This document shows, in pieces, positions 47,001-56,865 of a stretch of DNA of 64,000 nucleotides. Positions within the stretch are counted from its first letter, which is position 1. The number at the start of each line of letters is the position of its first letter. This DNA comes from Ulva prolifera (Eukaryota; Chlorophyta; Ulvophyceae; Ulvales; Ulvaceae), in NCBI GenBank assembly GCA_023078555.1, contig CM041199.1, positions 6,267,315 through 6,331,314 on the forward strand, written 5' to 3'. The position numbers and the translations under genes are program-made. Under the pieces are notes generated by a model. That model ran no database searches, had not been told where the DNA came from, and saw nothing but the letters and a program-made list of their open reading frames with translations.

Positions 47001-49975
47001 GTGGAGACAGACAGTGAGCACATCGCCAACAGCTGTCTTGTGAGTTGAGTCAAAGATCAATTCTAAATCTGCTCGGCCACGTCCTGATATGGACCTTGAC
47101 GACTCCAAATAATCAGGACGATATACTGAGTGGCAGGCTGAGAGAGGTCCGCTGCATTGGCTGGCAGTCGCCAGCAGCATGGGCGCAAGCTGGAAGGGGT
47201 GGCCTCGGCAGGAGCAAATACTTGTTTATTTGCGACAAAAATGACGAACATCCGCTGCTGGTGCGACGGCGCGCTCGCGGGGGGCGAAGGGCCCCTGCCA
47301 CCGCAGTGGTTCACACAGCCGCCCAGCGCACCTCGAACGCATGCATGAATCATGGCACTGCATTAGTGTCACGCAGCGGACTGCCTTCCACCCCAAACCC
47401 CAATACACGCCGCCCAACTTCATCAAGCCACGACAATCAGGCACACATACATGCAAACAACGTCTCCCAGGTTGCTGCTTTGGGCTTAAGCTTGTATCGA
47501 CGAGCGGCCGCAAGTAGCCCCCCGGACAATGGCCAATCGGACCTTTGAGCTTGTGATCTCTGTGTCAGCAGTGCTGACTCAGCACCAGGTGGCTGCATCC
47601 CCGATAAAACATGCAGACATCTCGGAGGCAATGCGACGGAGGCAAATTGTGTGCCAGCCAATGTCGGTTCGACGGGCCCGATCACATAGAACAACTCTGA
47701 ATATGTAGGTCTACTTTCTGGTTGGCAGCCCGAAGAATGCTGCGACGCGGGCCGGCACTGGTGCCAGCGCTGCCCACGCACGAAGTTACCTCGAATACGG
47801 GGCTGCCCACGTCCGAGCGGATCTGCACCGAAGCACGGACAGCAGCGATGCTAGTGTCAATCACCTCCCCCCAGGCATTGGCCAGCTCCGCGGAGAGGTG
47901 AGCGCACCTGTGAGAGAGGCAGCCTGGGTGTCGACACAGGCGGGCAGACGGGAGGCATACGCGGCGCCGCAGCGCGCGGCACAGCGGGGCATCGGCGTGA
48001 ATGCTTGCAGCACAGGCTGAAGAGGGTGGGCGGGGGGAGGCGGTGGGGGAAGGGAAAGTGGGGCCGGGGCGGGGGCCGGGGCGGGGGGGGGGATAGGGGC
48101 GGGGGCGGGGGCGGGGGCTGGCGTTGGAAGGGGGGCTGGCACCGGAGGTGGAGTCGGAGGGGGCGCAGGCGCCGGGACGGGCACTGGGGCAGGGGACGGC
48201 ACGAGTGGTGGGGCTACCGGGGGTGGGGCTGGCGATGGGGCTACTGGGGGCGAAGCTGGTGGTGGGGCGACTGGGGGTGGTGGGGCTACAGGGGGTGGCG
48301 GGGCGACCGGGGGTGGTGGGGCTACAGGGGGTGGCGGGGCTACCGGGGGTGGCGGGGCTATCGGGGGAGGCGGGGCTACAGGGGGTGGCGTGGCTACAGG
48401 GGGTGGGGCTACCGGGGGTGGTGGGGCTACCGGGGGTGGTGGGGCAACAGGGGGTGGTGGGGCTACCGGGGGTGGTGGGGCAACAGGGGGTGGTGGGGCT
48501 ACCGGGGGTGGTGGGGCCACAGGGGGTGGCGGGGCCACAGGGGGTGGCGTGGCTACGGGGGGTGGCGGGGCCACAGGGGGTGGCGTGGGTACCGGGGGTG
48601 GCGGGGCTACAGGGGGCGGCGGGGGTGGCGGGGGTGGTGGGGGTGGTGGATTAGGGCGGGTTCTAGTGAGGTCATAATCGTAGTAGTCCTGGAGGTGCCG
48701 CATCGGTCCGCCGTGTTCGCCGCGGCCGGGCGGTGGCCCGCGCCGCGCGGCCTCCAGCACGAGACCTGTACAAACACGCACGTCATGTGCATGACGCGCA
48801 TGCGTCTTGGGGGCGCGCGCGGGTTGTAAGGTGCATGCCCGTCCCGCACACAGCGATGCTGATGCACAGCGGTATGGTGCAAGGTCACCGGCGGCGAGGC
48901 GGGCACGACCGCGGAAGCGGCGAGCATTGCAAGCACGTGGCCACCAACCCAGCGCAGGGAAGCCACACCCCAGCAGTGACCCTCCCAAGCAGACCCCCGA
49001 GCGCCCACAGCCGCGCAGACAAACACAACTACCCCCACACACGCATGGCCGTTCTTGTGCGGTGCCCTGGCGGTGCGACCGGCCTCTCCGGATCTGTCCG
49101 TGTAACACACACGCATGGCCGTATGTGCAATGTGTACGCATACGTCATCAAGTTACACATATCGGGCCATTATATGGCAAAGCAAACGAATACATCAAGC
49201 CAAAGAGCGACCGGCTGCCACCATAGCAACAACACAATCTCATCACAGCAAAAGGCTCGGACAACATCTAAACACAATATGTGTACGCGTATGCATGCAT
49301 CGCATTGAGGGGTACGGCCACCACGCATCGTGGGGCGCCGGCAGTTCACGCAGTCGTCGACCAGACAATCGGTCATGAAGCGCAAGCACGGCACGCTGGG
49401 CAAACGCGCACAGGGCCATCGCTGCATGATGTATGATGTATCCCGGCGTGGGTCGCCCAGCAGACCTCCTGAGGCTGCCGCCCAGATCTGAGGCTTCAAT
49501 ATTCGGAGTTGTTCTATGTGATCGGGCCCAACGGCCCGATACTGAAGTGTGTCTAGAGACTGCGACGACACCGCACACAGATGTGACGTGATGTATGCAT
49601 GCAAAGCCAATCCCGCAGTCCAGGCAGGCGGCGAACGCAGGCGCTACATGCATAGCGAGGACAAAGCACGCGGAGGGAGGGGGGGAGCTCCACTGCAGTG
49701 GTGGTGCCTCGAGATTCTTGAGTCGAGATGGTGGAATTGGGGGACGGGAGCGTACTAACAGCGTGCTGGGTATGGCCGCTGTGGCCATGCGTCGCACCCT
49801 CGTCCCTCCTGCCGGTCGGGGGCCTCAGCACGGCGCCATGGGCCTCCGCCAACCAGGCGCGAGAGAGAGGCGCCGTGAGGAGGAGGGCAATGACGGCGCC
49901 CGCCGCGAGGTCTGCCCGCACGCATCCCTGCACAGCACGCAGCACGGTTGGCGGCCGGGGAGTGGAGGGGCACAT
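41026..49975 (-). CDS. Large modular cell-surface protein: leader, PPPPVA hinge, TSP-like and EGF-like Cys modules, C-terminal membrane span
   Basis: Exons (minus): 49975-49798, 48765-47961, 47907-47790, 46995-46670, 46316-45916, 45052-44632, 44157-43971, 43331-43080, 42322-42123 and 41610-41026. All phases agree except between exons 3 and 4, where one short exon of length 3n+1 is missing from my model; total over 1158 residues. Exon 1 has a signal-type leader (AAGAVIALLLTAPLSRAW). Exon 2 is a roughly 200-residue hinge of PPPPVAPPPPVA repeats. Exons 3-4 are Ala/Cys-rich. Exon 5 is thrombospondin-like (WMPCSAACNGTRHLLSTC). Exons 6-7 hold an EGF-like unit (GCSGRGRCAGGRCVCDAGWT) and VDACGVCGG/VDACGVCDG repeats. 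Exon 10 has a second EGF-like unit (CGGRGVCVPPAGECVCFAGY), a Pro-rich run and a membrane span (VAVVAAGAPLAAAAATGVLG) before RRGCLGSP. Donors are mostly GTGCG, acceptors TGCAG. Likely an extracellular-matrix or adhesion protein; ligand unknown. Confidence 0.72.
42658..42759 (+). mobile_element. hAT-type MITE M1, copy 3
   Basis: The 102-bp unit has inverted ends CAGTGTTGGGTCGC and GCGACCCAACACTG, flanked by the perfect 8-bp duplication CTTTGCAG. It sits in the intron between 43080 and 42322 of the surface-protein gene. This is the best-preserved copy. Confidence 0.92.
44341..44532 (+). mobile_element. TGTAA-ended retroposon, copy R4
   Basis: The 192-bp body ends GCTTTGTCCTTGTAA and is flanked by CACACGCACGCG (12 bp) at 44329-44340 and 44533-44544. 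Its last 110 bp match copy R1 closely. It lies in the intron between exons ending 44632 and starting 44157. Confidence 0.85.
45389..45490 (+). mobile_element. hAT-type MITE M1, copy 4
   Basis: The 102-bp unit runs from CGGTGCTGGGTAGC to CGACAACCCAACACTG and contains TTGTTCTATGTAATCGGGCC. It sits in the intron between 45916 and 45052 of the surface-protein gene. No clear target duplication. Confidence 0.85.
47659..47760 (-). mobile_element. hAT-type MITE M1, copy 5
   Basis: The 102-bp unit lies in reverse orientation (GGGCCCGATCACATAGAACA) and is flanked by the perfect 8-bp duplication GTGCCAGC. It lies in the intron between 47790 and 46995 of the surface-protein gene, where one of that gene's exons remains unidentified. 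Confidence 0.92.
49053..49105 (+). mobile_element. TGTAA-ended retroposon, short copy R6
   Basis: Only 53 bp, ending GATCTGTCCGTGTAA and diverged from the family, but flanked by a 17-bp perfect direct repeat (CACACACGCATGGCCGT) at 49036-49052 and 49106-49122. It lies in the first intron of the surface-protein gene. Confidence 0.75.
49443..49544 (+). mobile_element. hAT-type MITE M1, copy 6
   Basis: About 102 bp with GTTGTTCTATGTGATCGGGC; the inverted ends are degraded (CGTGGGTCGC and GCCCGATACTG). It lies in the first intron of the surface-protein gene. Confidence 0.8.
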
Positions 49976-50135
49976 GCGCTCATGCCGTGCCGCGTCCGGC
50001 TCGAAATGAATTACAGAAGGGTATGCGGGTGCAGACAGATACAACATGAGAGGATGTAAGAAGAAGGTGCGGTCGGCTGAGGAGGTGTTGAAGGCTGCAG
50101 GGCTACGAATTGCCTGAGATTGCGTCAGCGGCAGC

Positions 50136-50156
50136 GGGGGGGGGGGGGGGGGGGGG
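50136..50156. repeat. 21-bp G run
   Basis: An uninterrupted run of 21 G on the plus strand lies about 160 bp upstream of the surface-protein start codon, on the template side of that gene. It could form quadruplex structure. Confidence 0.95.
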
Positions 50157-50197
50157 AGGGGTCATCAGGGCAGCACGGGACAGATTGGCGTAACGGA

Positions 50198-50299
50198 CAG
50201 TGTCGGGTCGCTTTGCAGTATTTTCAGAGCTGCCGCCCACATATTAGAGCTGGATAATCGGAATTGTTACATGGGATCGGGCGCGACGACCCAACACTG
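50198..50299 (+). mobile_element. hAT-type MITE M1, copy 7
   Basis: The 102-bp unit has ends CAGTGTCGGGTCGC and CGACGACCCAACACTG, flanked by GTAACGGA and GTGACGGA (7 of 8 identical). It is upstream of the surface-protein gene. Confidence 0.9.
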
Positions 50300-50638
50300 G
50301 TGACGGACCACGAAGATGGCGGCGACAATTTCCCGTGGCGAGATGAATTTCATACACAAGTGCGACTTGCTGCAGGGGCGGCTGGGCGGCTGGGCGGTGG
50401 TGGGGGGAGTGTGCGGGGTGCGACTGAGAGCTGCAACAGGCCCTCAGGTGAGCTGCGGCAGGCCCTCAGGTGAGCTGCCGACAGGCGGTGTGCATGCTCA
50501 TGCAGACATTTGACACAAAACTTTTGCATATAAAACGGTTGACGCTGCGCCTCACCAGATGCGGACCATGGTAGCAGCTACACATCAACGGCGGACCAGC
50601 AGGACAATCCCCAGCCCCCAGCCAAGCAGCCGTTGCAG

Positions 50639-50842
50639 GAGTACACATTGACATTCAGAGGGCGCCAGGTGCGCAGCGATGTCTGTGTACACCTAGATGC
50701 CGTGGAGTCTGGCCTCGTGCTGTGCCGCACAACGGCCACTGCCCCGGTCATGGAGACCCTTGGCCGCGTGGCTGCAACCGGAACCGCTGTGGGTGGCCTC
50801 GTGGGGAGGCGGTCCGGTGGATGCGGGCGTGATGCGCCATGA
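50639..50842 (+). CDS. Possible terminal exon, unrecognised
   Basis: After CGTTGCAG the frame reads EYTLTFRGRQVRSDVCVHLD, continues SGLVLCRTTATAPVMETLGR, and ends with a Gly-rich stretch before TGA. It looks like part of a folded protein, but no upstream exon was found. Confidence 0.35.
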   Translation, partial: EYTLTFRGRQVRSDVCVHLDAVESGLVLCRTTATAPVMETLGRVAATGTAVGGLVGRRSGGCGRDAP

Positions 50843-52529
50843 TGACACCCAACCCCTTGACGAGATATTGTGACTTTGTATGTCCGTTGATGGAGGACCA
50901 ATTGCGCCTTGCGTATGTGTTTGGGGAGGGGGTTGATGGACAGGCAAGAATAGTGCAGCCAGAGAGCAGTCGCTGCCTTGGCTGCAGCCACACCTTCATC
51001 CTGAATGGCCGATGCGGTGTCATCGACAGGCCTGGAAGTTTGTTACTGTCACGCTTTGTCAGACGCTGCTGTCCGTCCGATGGCAGAGGCTGGTGCCACG
51101 TAATCAAGGGTAGGTGGGATTCAGGCAGCTGCAATGTATGGCTAGGCGATGTGATTGACCAGAGAAGCTACGCCTAGAGCCCGCCTCAAAGTGTCTTCTT
51201 GGAGATGTGTCAAGAAAACAAGGTATCAGAGCGTGTGCGGTTTGGGAACAGCAGTGTGTTGCTGTCACCGCAAGGATGGGCGGGCCTGGAGACACTGGCA
51301 GCTGCACAGGCCCATGGACCGATATGTTGTCGCGAGTAGTTTGCACAAATTCTGGCAGCTTTCAAGGTGTATGGGTCGATCCTATCGCTGCAGACTGCAC
51401 CTGGAAACGTAGACGTGTGTCAAATGAGGTGCGTGTAGCAGTGGTCCTCGCATTATGAAGCACCGGAGCACACTTCAATCAAGGGCCACATATACAGCTG
51501 TTAGCGGCTTATCTGTCTGGCTTTGCGCGCTGGGCACACGCGAAGCTGTATGCAAGTGATCCCGGCAAGTCCACCGGGCGGTGCCCTAGCGGTAACGCTA
51601 TGTGCCTGAGACAAAGCAAGGTTTGACTGAAGTTCAATTTGACGCGTTTTCAAAGCTGCTGCTACCTGACTTCAAGCTGGCGCCATCGGCTGCATTTTCA
51701 GTGAAGTCCTGAGGACGTACAGCGCATTTCAAAATTGCGCAACAGGAAGCGCCCAAGCCAGATGGCACAGGTCACTTGATTCTGTGGTTATGCAACGACG
51801 CCGAGAGACGCTGTCATCAGGCCTGAAAACAAGAAGCAGCACTGTCCGCTACAGCAGCGTCACCTAAACCACACGGAATCATGAACCGCTGTCACCTAGT
51901 CCGGCTTCCGCAAGGAGTATCAGCGCTTCTGCTGCGCCCAACAGCTGGGATAGAGCAGCTTCTGTTTATGAAGATTTAGCTGTGCTGGCACGCACGGAAG
52001 TTAGTCTAGCATAGCCAGTGCGCTGCTGTCCGACAAGGCACCAAGTTCGGCCGGATGTGTGCGACCATGGCCACAACACAGGAGCTTATTTAATGGGATC
52101 ACCGGCAGAATGAAAGAGTAGCATTGGCCAAGTGTGTTCTCTTCTTCAACCAGCAAGCGACACCAGCAAGCTACTGATGTTGCATTGACCGTAATACAAG
52201 GCAACGAAATGCTAGCAGCCATGGGAGCATCACACTTTACGACACTTCGACAAATCATGCACGTCGACAATCTTCGGGGGCTGCGGCCAAAGCTGAGAAG
52301 ACTCTGCCAGATCACACAGCAGGTGCCGAGCTGCTGGGCACATGTTCAGATGATAGCAACCCGAGACAGCTCTAGATAATGTGCATCATATCATGTGTGC
52401 GGTGATTTATCCCAACTTTCTCGAATGATGGGCAGCACAGCAGCACTCTCGGCCTTCCACAGTGCTGCAAGAGAGGAGCAGAACCTTGCACACACGATCC
52501 GGATGAACCATAGCCAGTACTCACCAAGG
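50843..52529. other. Gap with no supportable gene
   Basis: Only short frames without consistent splice sites are present. I see no repeats or structures worth calling. Confidence 0.4.
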
Positions 52530-52819
52530 TCAACTCATACAGTGCATTGCGTTGGTCAACACTGGCACTGTCTGTTCCGCCCCACGAGCTCCAAACACAG
52601 TCAGTGCCAGAGTGTCCACATGTCCTGACCCAAGGACCTGTGTGAGCCGGAGGTTCTGTGGCGGTGTGCTGCCCATCACCCAGCCCATAATGCCGACGTA
52701 TGCACACTCGCCCGCACTCATGTGCATCTGTGTGATCACTATTGGTGCGTGGGGCAGCCCAGACTCATCCTGGGACAGTACTCGCCATGTCTCTGTATCG
52801 TTCTCAACTCGGTCAAGAG
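52530..52819 (-). CDS. Possible terminal exon, unrecognised
   Basis: After CTGCATGCAG on the minus strand the frame encodes LDRVENDTETWRVLSQDESG, then APIVITQMHMSAGECAYVGI and GHVDTLALTVFGARGAEQTV, ending in TGA. The mix of residues is typical of a globular domain. No upstream exon or family is identified. Confidence 0.4.
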
Positions 52820-53465
52820 CTGCATGCAGAAACAGTCCAGACAGGCTATGACAGGTTGAACTGTGCGGAGTGCTTCTGTGGCCGCAAATACTGCTGAGCA
52901 TCCGTTGACCTCTCAAAACGCCTTTTACTCGTTACAATTCACTCTTAAAATTGTTTTGGATGAGACCAATTCACTCTGAATGCATGTATCGAATCGCATT
53001 CACTCAGAATAGCAGACTCTCTCCTCTGCAGGCGGCCTGGTGAGAACAACATGTTGACTCTGCTCACAAATGCTCTGGACAGGGCACGCCGAGAAAGGGC
53101 ATGCCGAGCTCAGACACCTCACGTCTCGTGCAGTACAAAAGCGCACGCGACCAACGGCCTGCAAAGGCGTGCATTATGACACATTGAAATAGATCTTGGG
53201 CTCCACGGGCTCAGGGCGCTGATGCGCCAGTGGCGGAGCAGTGACGCCTCCGCGGGCATTTTGCCGTTGCTTCAGTTGCAAGGCTTCCATCATCAGAAGT
53301 GTAGCTTCCTACACATGCACACGGGAGTCACTGAGCTGAGAGATACCACCGACGGGTCCGTGTTGTTCCCCGATAGGCGATCATGTCAGTGTGACCGTGA
53401 TCCTGTTGGCTGGCCAAGTAGACGTTAAGGATCAGCACATACTCTTTTCATATCTCAAACAGATA

Positions 53466-53527
53466 TACTTCTAGGGACGGTGTTGCATGTGGTGTTTTCC
53501 TCACATCGCACACCGTTCCTAGAAGTA
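53466..53527. repeat. 62-nt imperfect hairpin
   Basis: The arms begin TACTTCTAGGGACGGTGT and, on the reversed right side, TACTTCTAGGAACGGTGT. They are 26 nt each with four mismatches and a 10-nt loop. It may be a miniature element or an RNA hairpin. Confidence 0.85.
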
Positions 53528-53580
53528 ATTCCCTGGCAGCGCAGACAGTTCAAACGCACATGCCTATGCAACGCCTGCAC

Positions 53581-53674
53581 TCATGTTGGGTCTGATGATG
53601 TGTAACAATTCTGAATATTCAGGTCTATTTTCTGGATGGCAGCCATGAAAATGCTGCAAAGCGACCCAAAACTG
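53581..53674 (-). mobile_element. hAT-type MITE M1, copy 8
   Basis: The 94-bp unit in reverse orientation (ATTCTGAATATTCAGGTCTA, GCAAAGCGACCC) is flanked by the perfect 8-bp duplication GCCTGCAC. It lies just downstream of the DEG-repeat protein gene. Confidence 0.9.
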
Positions 53675-53936
53675 GCCTGCACACGCTCAGGACACCACCC
53701 GAAACCACACAGACCGGGTGGACACATGCCTCCGGGGGAACTCTGCAGCTTAGCCACCCACACGTCTCTTTACCACCCAAAATAGACCTGGGATGATTGA
53801 ATAATGGCTCGGGCAGTCACCAGCGCGGTTGTCACAGGGCATGGAATCAAGGAGGCAGAAACAGAGCTCTGTAGGAAAAGAGAGGGGGGTACCAGGCAGA
53901 GCTTGACGCTTCACCCACGGGCAGCAGCTGCTGAAG

Positions 53937-55543
53937 TTAGTAAGGGTTGTCATTAGCCTGGCCTTCGGCGGTGGAGCCGGCGGTGGAGCCGCCGGCGTCG
54001 CCGACCGAGTAGTCGTCCCTCTGGCAGCCCTCGATGACGCCAAACTTGGCGGACGTCTCGGCGCGGATCGCGGTGGCGACGTGTGCGTTGTAGCAGTCAC
54101 CCTCGATGTACACCTCTGCCCACGCCTGCACCCCCACAGCTGCTTTGTTTCAAACAAGTCCTTGTGAGATCACGGACACTGGTGGAGCGCCAGGTAGAAC
54201 CGCAGGCGGCACACAGCGTCACAGCGCGCCGCAACCACGCCAACACTGCCAGCGCAGCTACAGCAGTCTCCAGTCCACCCACAGCTGCTGTATCACGGGC
54301 GCCAAAGCACTGCCCCAGGGACATGACCCAAGGACAACCGAGGTAGTTTGGGTGGGGAGAAAGACACGTTGCCTCTGGCAGGATACCCCAGAGGAGTGAA
54401 CAGGCGTAAATGGACACAGCCAAGGATTCTCTTCCGAAGCAACAGTGGCACACACAGTCACGCTACAGCAGACAGGCAGGTACCGCTGCAAGCCCAACAG
54501 ACACCAGGCTGACATGCACTGATGTTGAGTCGTCGCGGCAGCACAACGCCTGTTAACAATTCACATATGCAGCGGACGTGCGGCTGAGCACGTGCGCAGG
54601 TTCGGGCGCAGATGCGGCCAGAGGGGGACAGCGTGCCTTGGCCCAGAGGCGGGCGTACGCCTCAGCGGCGCAGACGGACCAGGCCCTGGCGAAGGAGGCC
54701 GCGTCGCCCTGGGAGCAGGCGGTCACCTCCGCGCGCGCGAACGCGTCCGCCGTCAGCTCGATGAACGTTGACGCCGCACCGACCGACAGCGCGCCGGCGT
54801 TTGCGCCGATGCAGTCGCACGTGTCGAGCGCGTTGGCGACGGCGATCGCGTGCGCCTCGGCGGTTGCCTCGGCCCAGGCCTCCGCCGTGGCCGTCGCGCT
54901 CGCGCAGCCAAACGCGTTGCCCTGGGACACGCAGAAGGCCTGGGCGTCCGCGAGCGCCTTCGCAATCGCCTTGCCCGCGATGTCGGCGCGATCCTTGGCT
55001 TGTACGACAATTGCGGCGCCGTCTTGGTCCGATGTGCAGAACGCGTCGTTGATCTCGGCGACGGCCGTGAAGTGCGCGCTCTTCATGAAGCTGAACGACT
55101 TCGCGGTGGCCTGGGACACACAAGTCACTGACGAGATGGTGGAGCCTGTGAACCCGTTGCTGAATCCGCCCTCGTCGCCCTCGTTCCCCTCATTGCCGTC
55201 GTCGGTGCCTGCAGAACCGGAACCCTCGTTGCCCTCGTCGCCCTCATTGCCCTCATCACCCTCGTCACCCTCATTGTTCTCAGTGCCCTCGTTGCCTTCG
55301 TCGCCCTCATCGCCCTCGTCGCCCTCGTCGCCACGGTTGATGCTGCCGAGGAGACCGTCGAGACCTTCGTTGCCTTCGTCACCCTCGTCGCCCTCATTGC
55401 CCTCGTCGCCGTCGCCGGCCTTGAAGAGGAGCACGCGCTGGCGTGTGGTGGCGGCGGTGGAGGCGCGGACGGTGGCGGTGGCTGGCTCAGGGGCGATGAC
55501 GGCGCCCGCCATGATGACACCAACAGCGGCTGCGGCGTAGATC
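53937..55543 (-). CDS. Secreted-type protein with DEG/NEG acidic repeat and Ala/Cys-rich domain
   Basis: Exons (minus) are 55543-54637 and 54125-53937. The first begins after GACGTGCAG, so an upstream 5' exon is probably missing; an in-frame ATG at 55512 gives at least 354 residues. The N-terminus (IYAAAAVGVIMAGAVIAPEP) looks like a signal peptide. A low-complexity stretch of DEGNEGDEG triplet repeats, about 100 residues, follows. Then comes an Ala-rich domain with regularly spaced Cys (ADAQAFCVSQGNAFGCASAT, NALDTCDCIGANAG, AWSVCAAEAYARLW) likely to be helical and disulphide-linked. Exon 2 continues AWAEVYIEGDCYNAHVATAI and ends GQANDNPY. The intron uses a GC donor (AAG|GCACGC) and GTGCAG acceptor. 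The Ala/Cys domain resembles exons 3-4 of the large surface protein, with an acidic instead of a proline hinge. Calcium binding by the repeat is possible; function unknown. Confidence 0.65.
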
Positions 55544-55677
55544 CTGCACGTCAGCTGCGACAATCAGGCCTCGTCATATTCATGCATGCATGAGTCAGAG
55601 TGGTTGCTGCGTCAGTGGCTTATACAGCTCATGCATACGGGAGCGCCTCGGAACATGCATACGCGAAGGCTTACGAT

Positions 55678-56857
55678 CAGTGCTCTACAACCCCCGTATT
55701 TTATGGAGGGATTCCCGCTGAGTTTTTCCACTTTTCAGAGGGCAAGCACCGCTGGTATGCTGAAACTTCGGAGGGCTATCCCGCCGTAATTGTTTTTTTC
55801 TGGAGGGGTGCCAAAATATTTTCGGGCTCGCTGCGCTCGCAATCATATATGTCTGCTGAAGTATGGTAGTGAGGAATAACCTTTGCGATCATATACATTT
55901 ACCTCCAAGGCCTGTTTGTGTGGGCAACAACAGCAACATACACATTCAGTCGCCCTCTTGCATACCAAAGGTCAGCAAGTGCTCTAACTCATCACGCTCA
56001 ATGTCCTGCTCATCATCATTGTCACTATAACCTACCTCCTCACCACCTTCAGTACCTGGAAGCACATCAGACAAAACAGCGTCCCACGCCTCATCAGGCT
56101 GCATGGCTACTGCCTCAGCAAGCTTACGGACGAGGAGGTCACAATTTGAATCTTTCACCAGTTTCTCATACATGTCTATCATGGCGAGTGCACCCTCCTT
56201 ATCATCTATGGGCCTGTTGGGATCAAAATGCTGCTCGCGCAAGTCTTCGTATGTGATAGCTTGTTTCACACGTATTTGAGAGTGAAGGGTGGCCACATGC
56301 GTCGATAACATCAGCGGTCGTATGATCACCGCCTAGCTGACTTCTCGCAGCCTGGTTCGTGCCGGACGTGCTAGCAACCTCATCACGAGCGCGCTTTCTG
56401 GGGACTGACCCCTTGAAACCGAACCGACTAAGCATTGCTCAAAGCGACAGGTGCACACAGCGTCTATTGGCACTTTGAGCTAAGCTTCGCAACATTATGT
56501 AGTGATACAGAGCCAGCGTGTTGCGGCTACGGAGCAAAGCATCCAGTGACGTCTCGGAAAGTGCACCTGAGGACACTGTGCACCTAGGTGCAGCTGCTCG
56601 TCAAGATCGCTCGCTTCGCTCGCTCGTGTTCTCGCAGCATTATCAATGTGAACACATCCCGCTCGCTGCGCTCGCACATCGCACATTTCAGCGGGCAAGA
56701 CCGCTCAGACGCCTGAGACATAGCGGGCTGCGCCCGCTGGCATTTGCTGTAACAGCCCATTTTCAGCGGCGTAAACCGTCGACTATTCAAAATCTTGGCG
56801 GCATTTTCAGGAAAAACGTCTATTTCAGCGGGAAAACCGGCGGTTTGTAGAGCACTG
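55678..56857. mobile_element. 1180-bp non-autonomous hAT element
   Basis: The ends are CAGTGCTCTACAA and its inverse TTGTAGAGCACTG, a hAT-like terminus, flanked by the perfect 8-bp duplication CTTACGAT at 55670-55677 and 56858-56865. Inside, on the minus strand from 56435 to 55946, two frames read MLSRFGFKGSVPRKRARDEV and, after a frame change or intron, YEDLREQHFDPNRPIDDKEG to an acidic end. This is not recognisable as a transposase, so mobilisation in trans by a full-length relative is assumed. The right half is rich in GCTCGCTKCGCTCGC motifs. Confidence 0.85.
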
Positions 56858-56865
56858 CTTACGAT

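Larger units (their letters stand above)
52820..53936. other. Gap: hairpin, one MITE, no gene
   Basis: Apart from the hairpin at 53466-53527 and the MITE at 53581-53674, I see short repeated CATTCACTC motifs around 52935-53005 and no exon. Confidence 0.45.

Noticed and set aside
48005-48829. Plus-strand Gly/Trp/Arg repeat frame that looks like a structural protein
   Set aside because: It is the antisense of the PPPPVA hinge of the surface-protein gene, which has phase-consistent exons on the minus strand.
54578-55540. Plus-strand Ser/Pro-repeat frame of 320 codons
   Set aside because: It is the antisense of the DEG-repeat protein, whose signal-like N-terminus and splice to 54125 support the minus strand.
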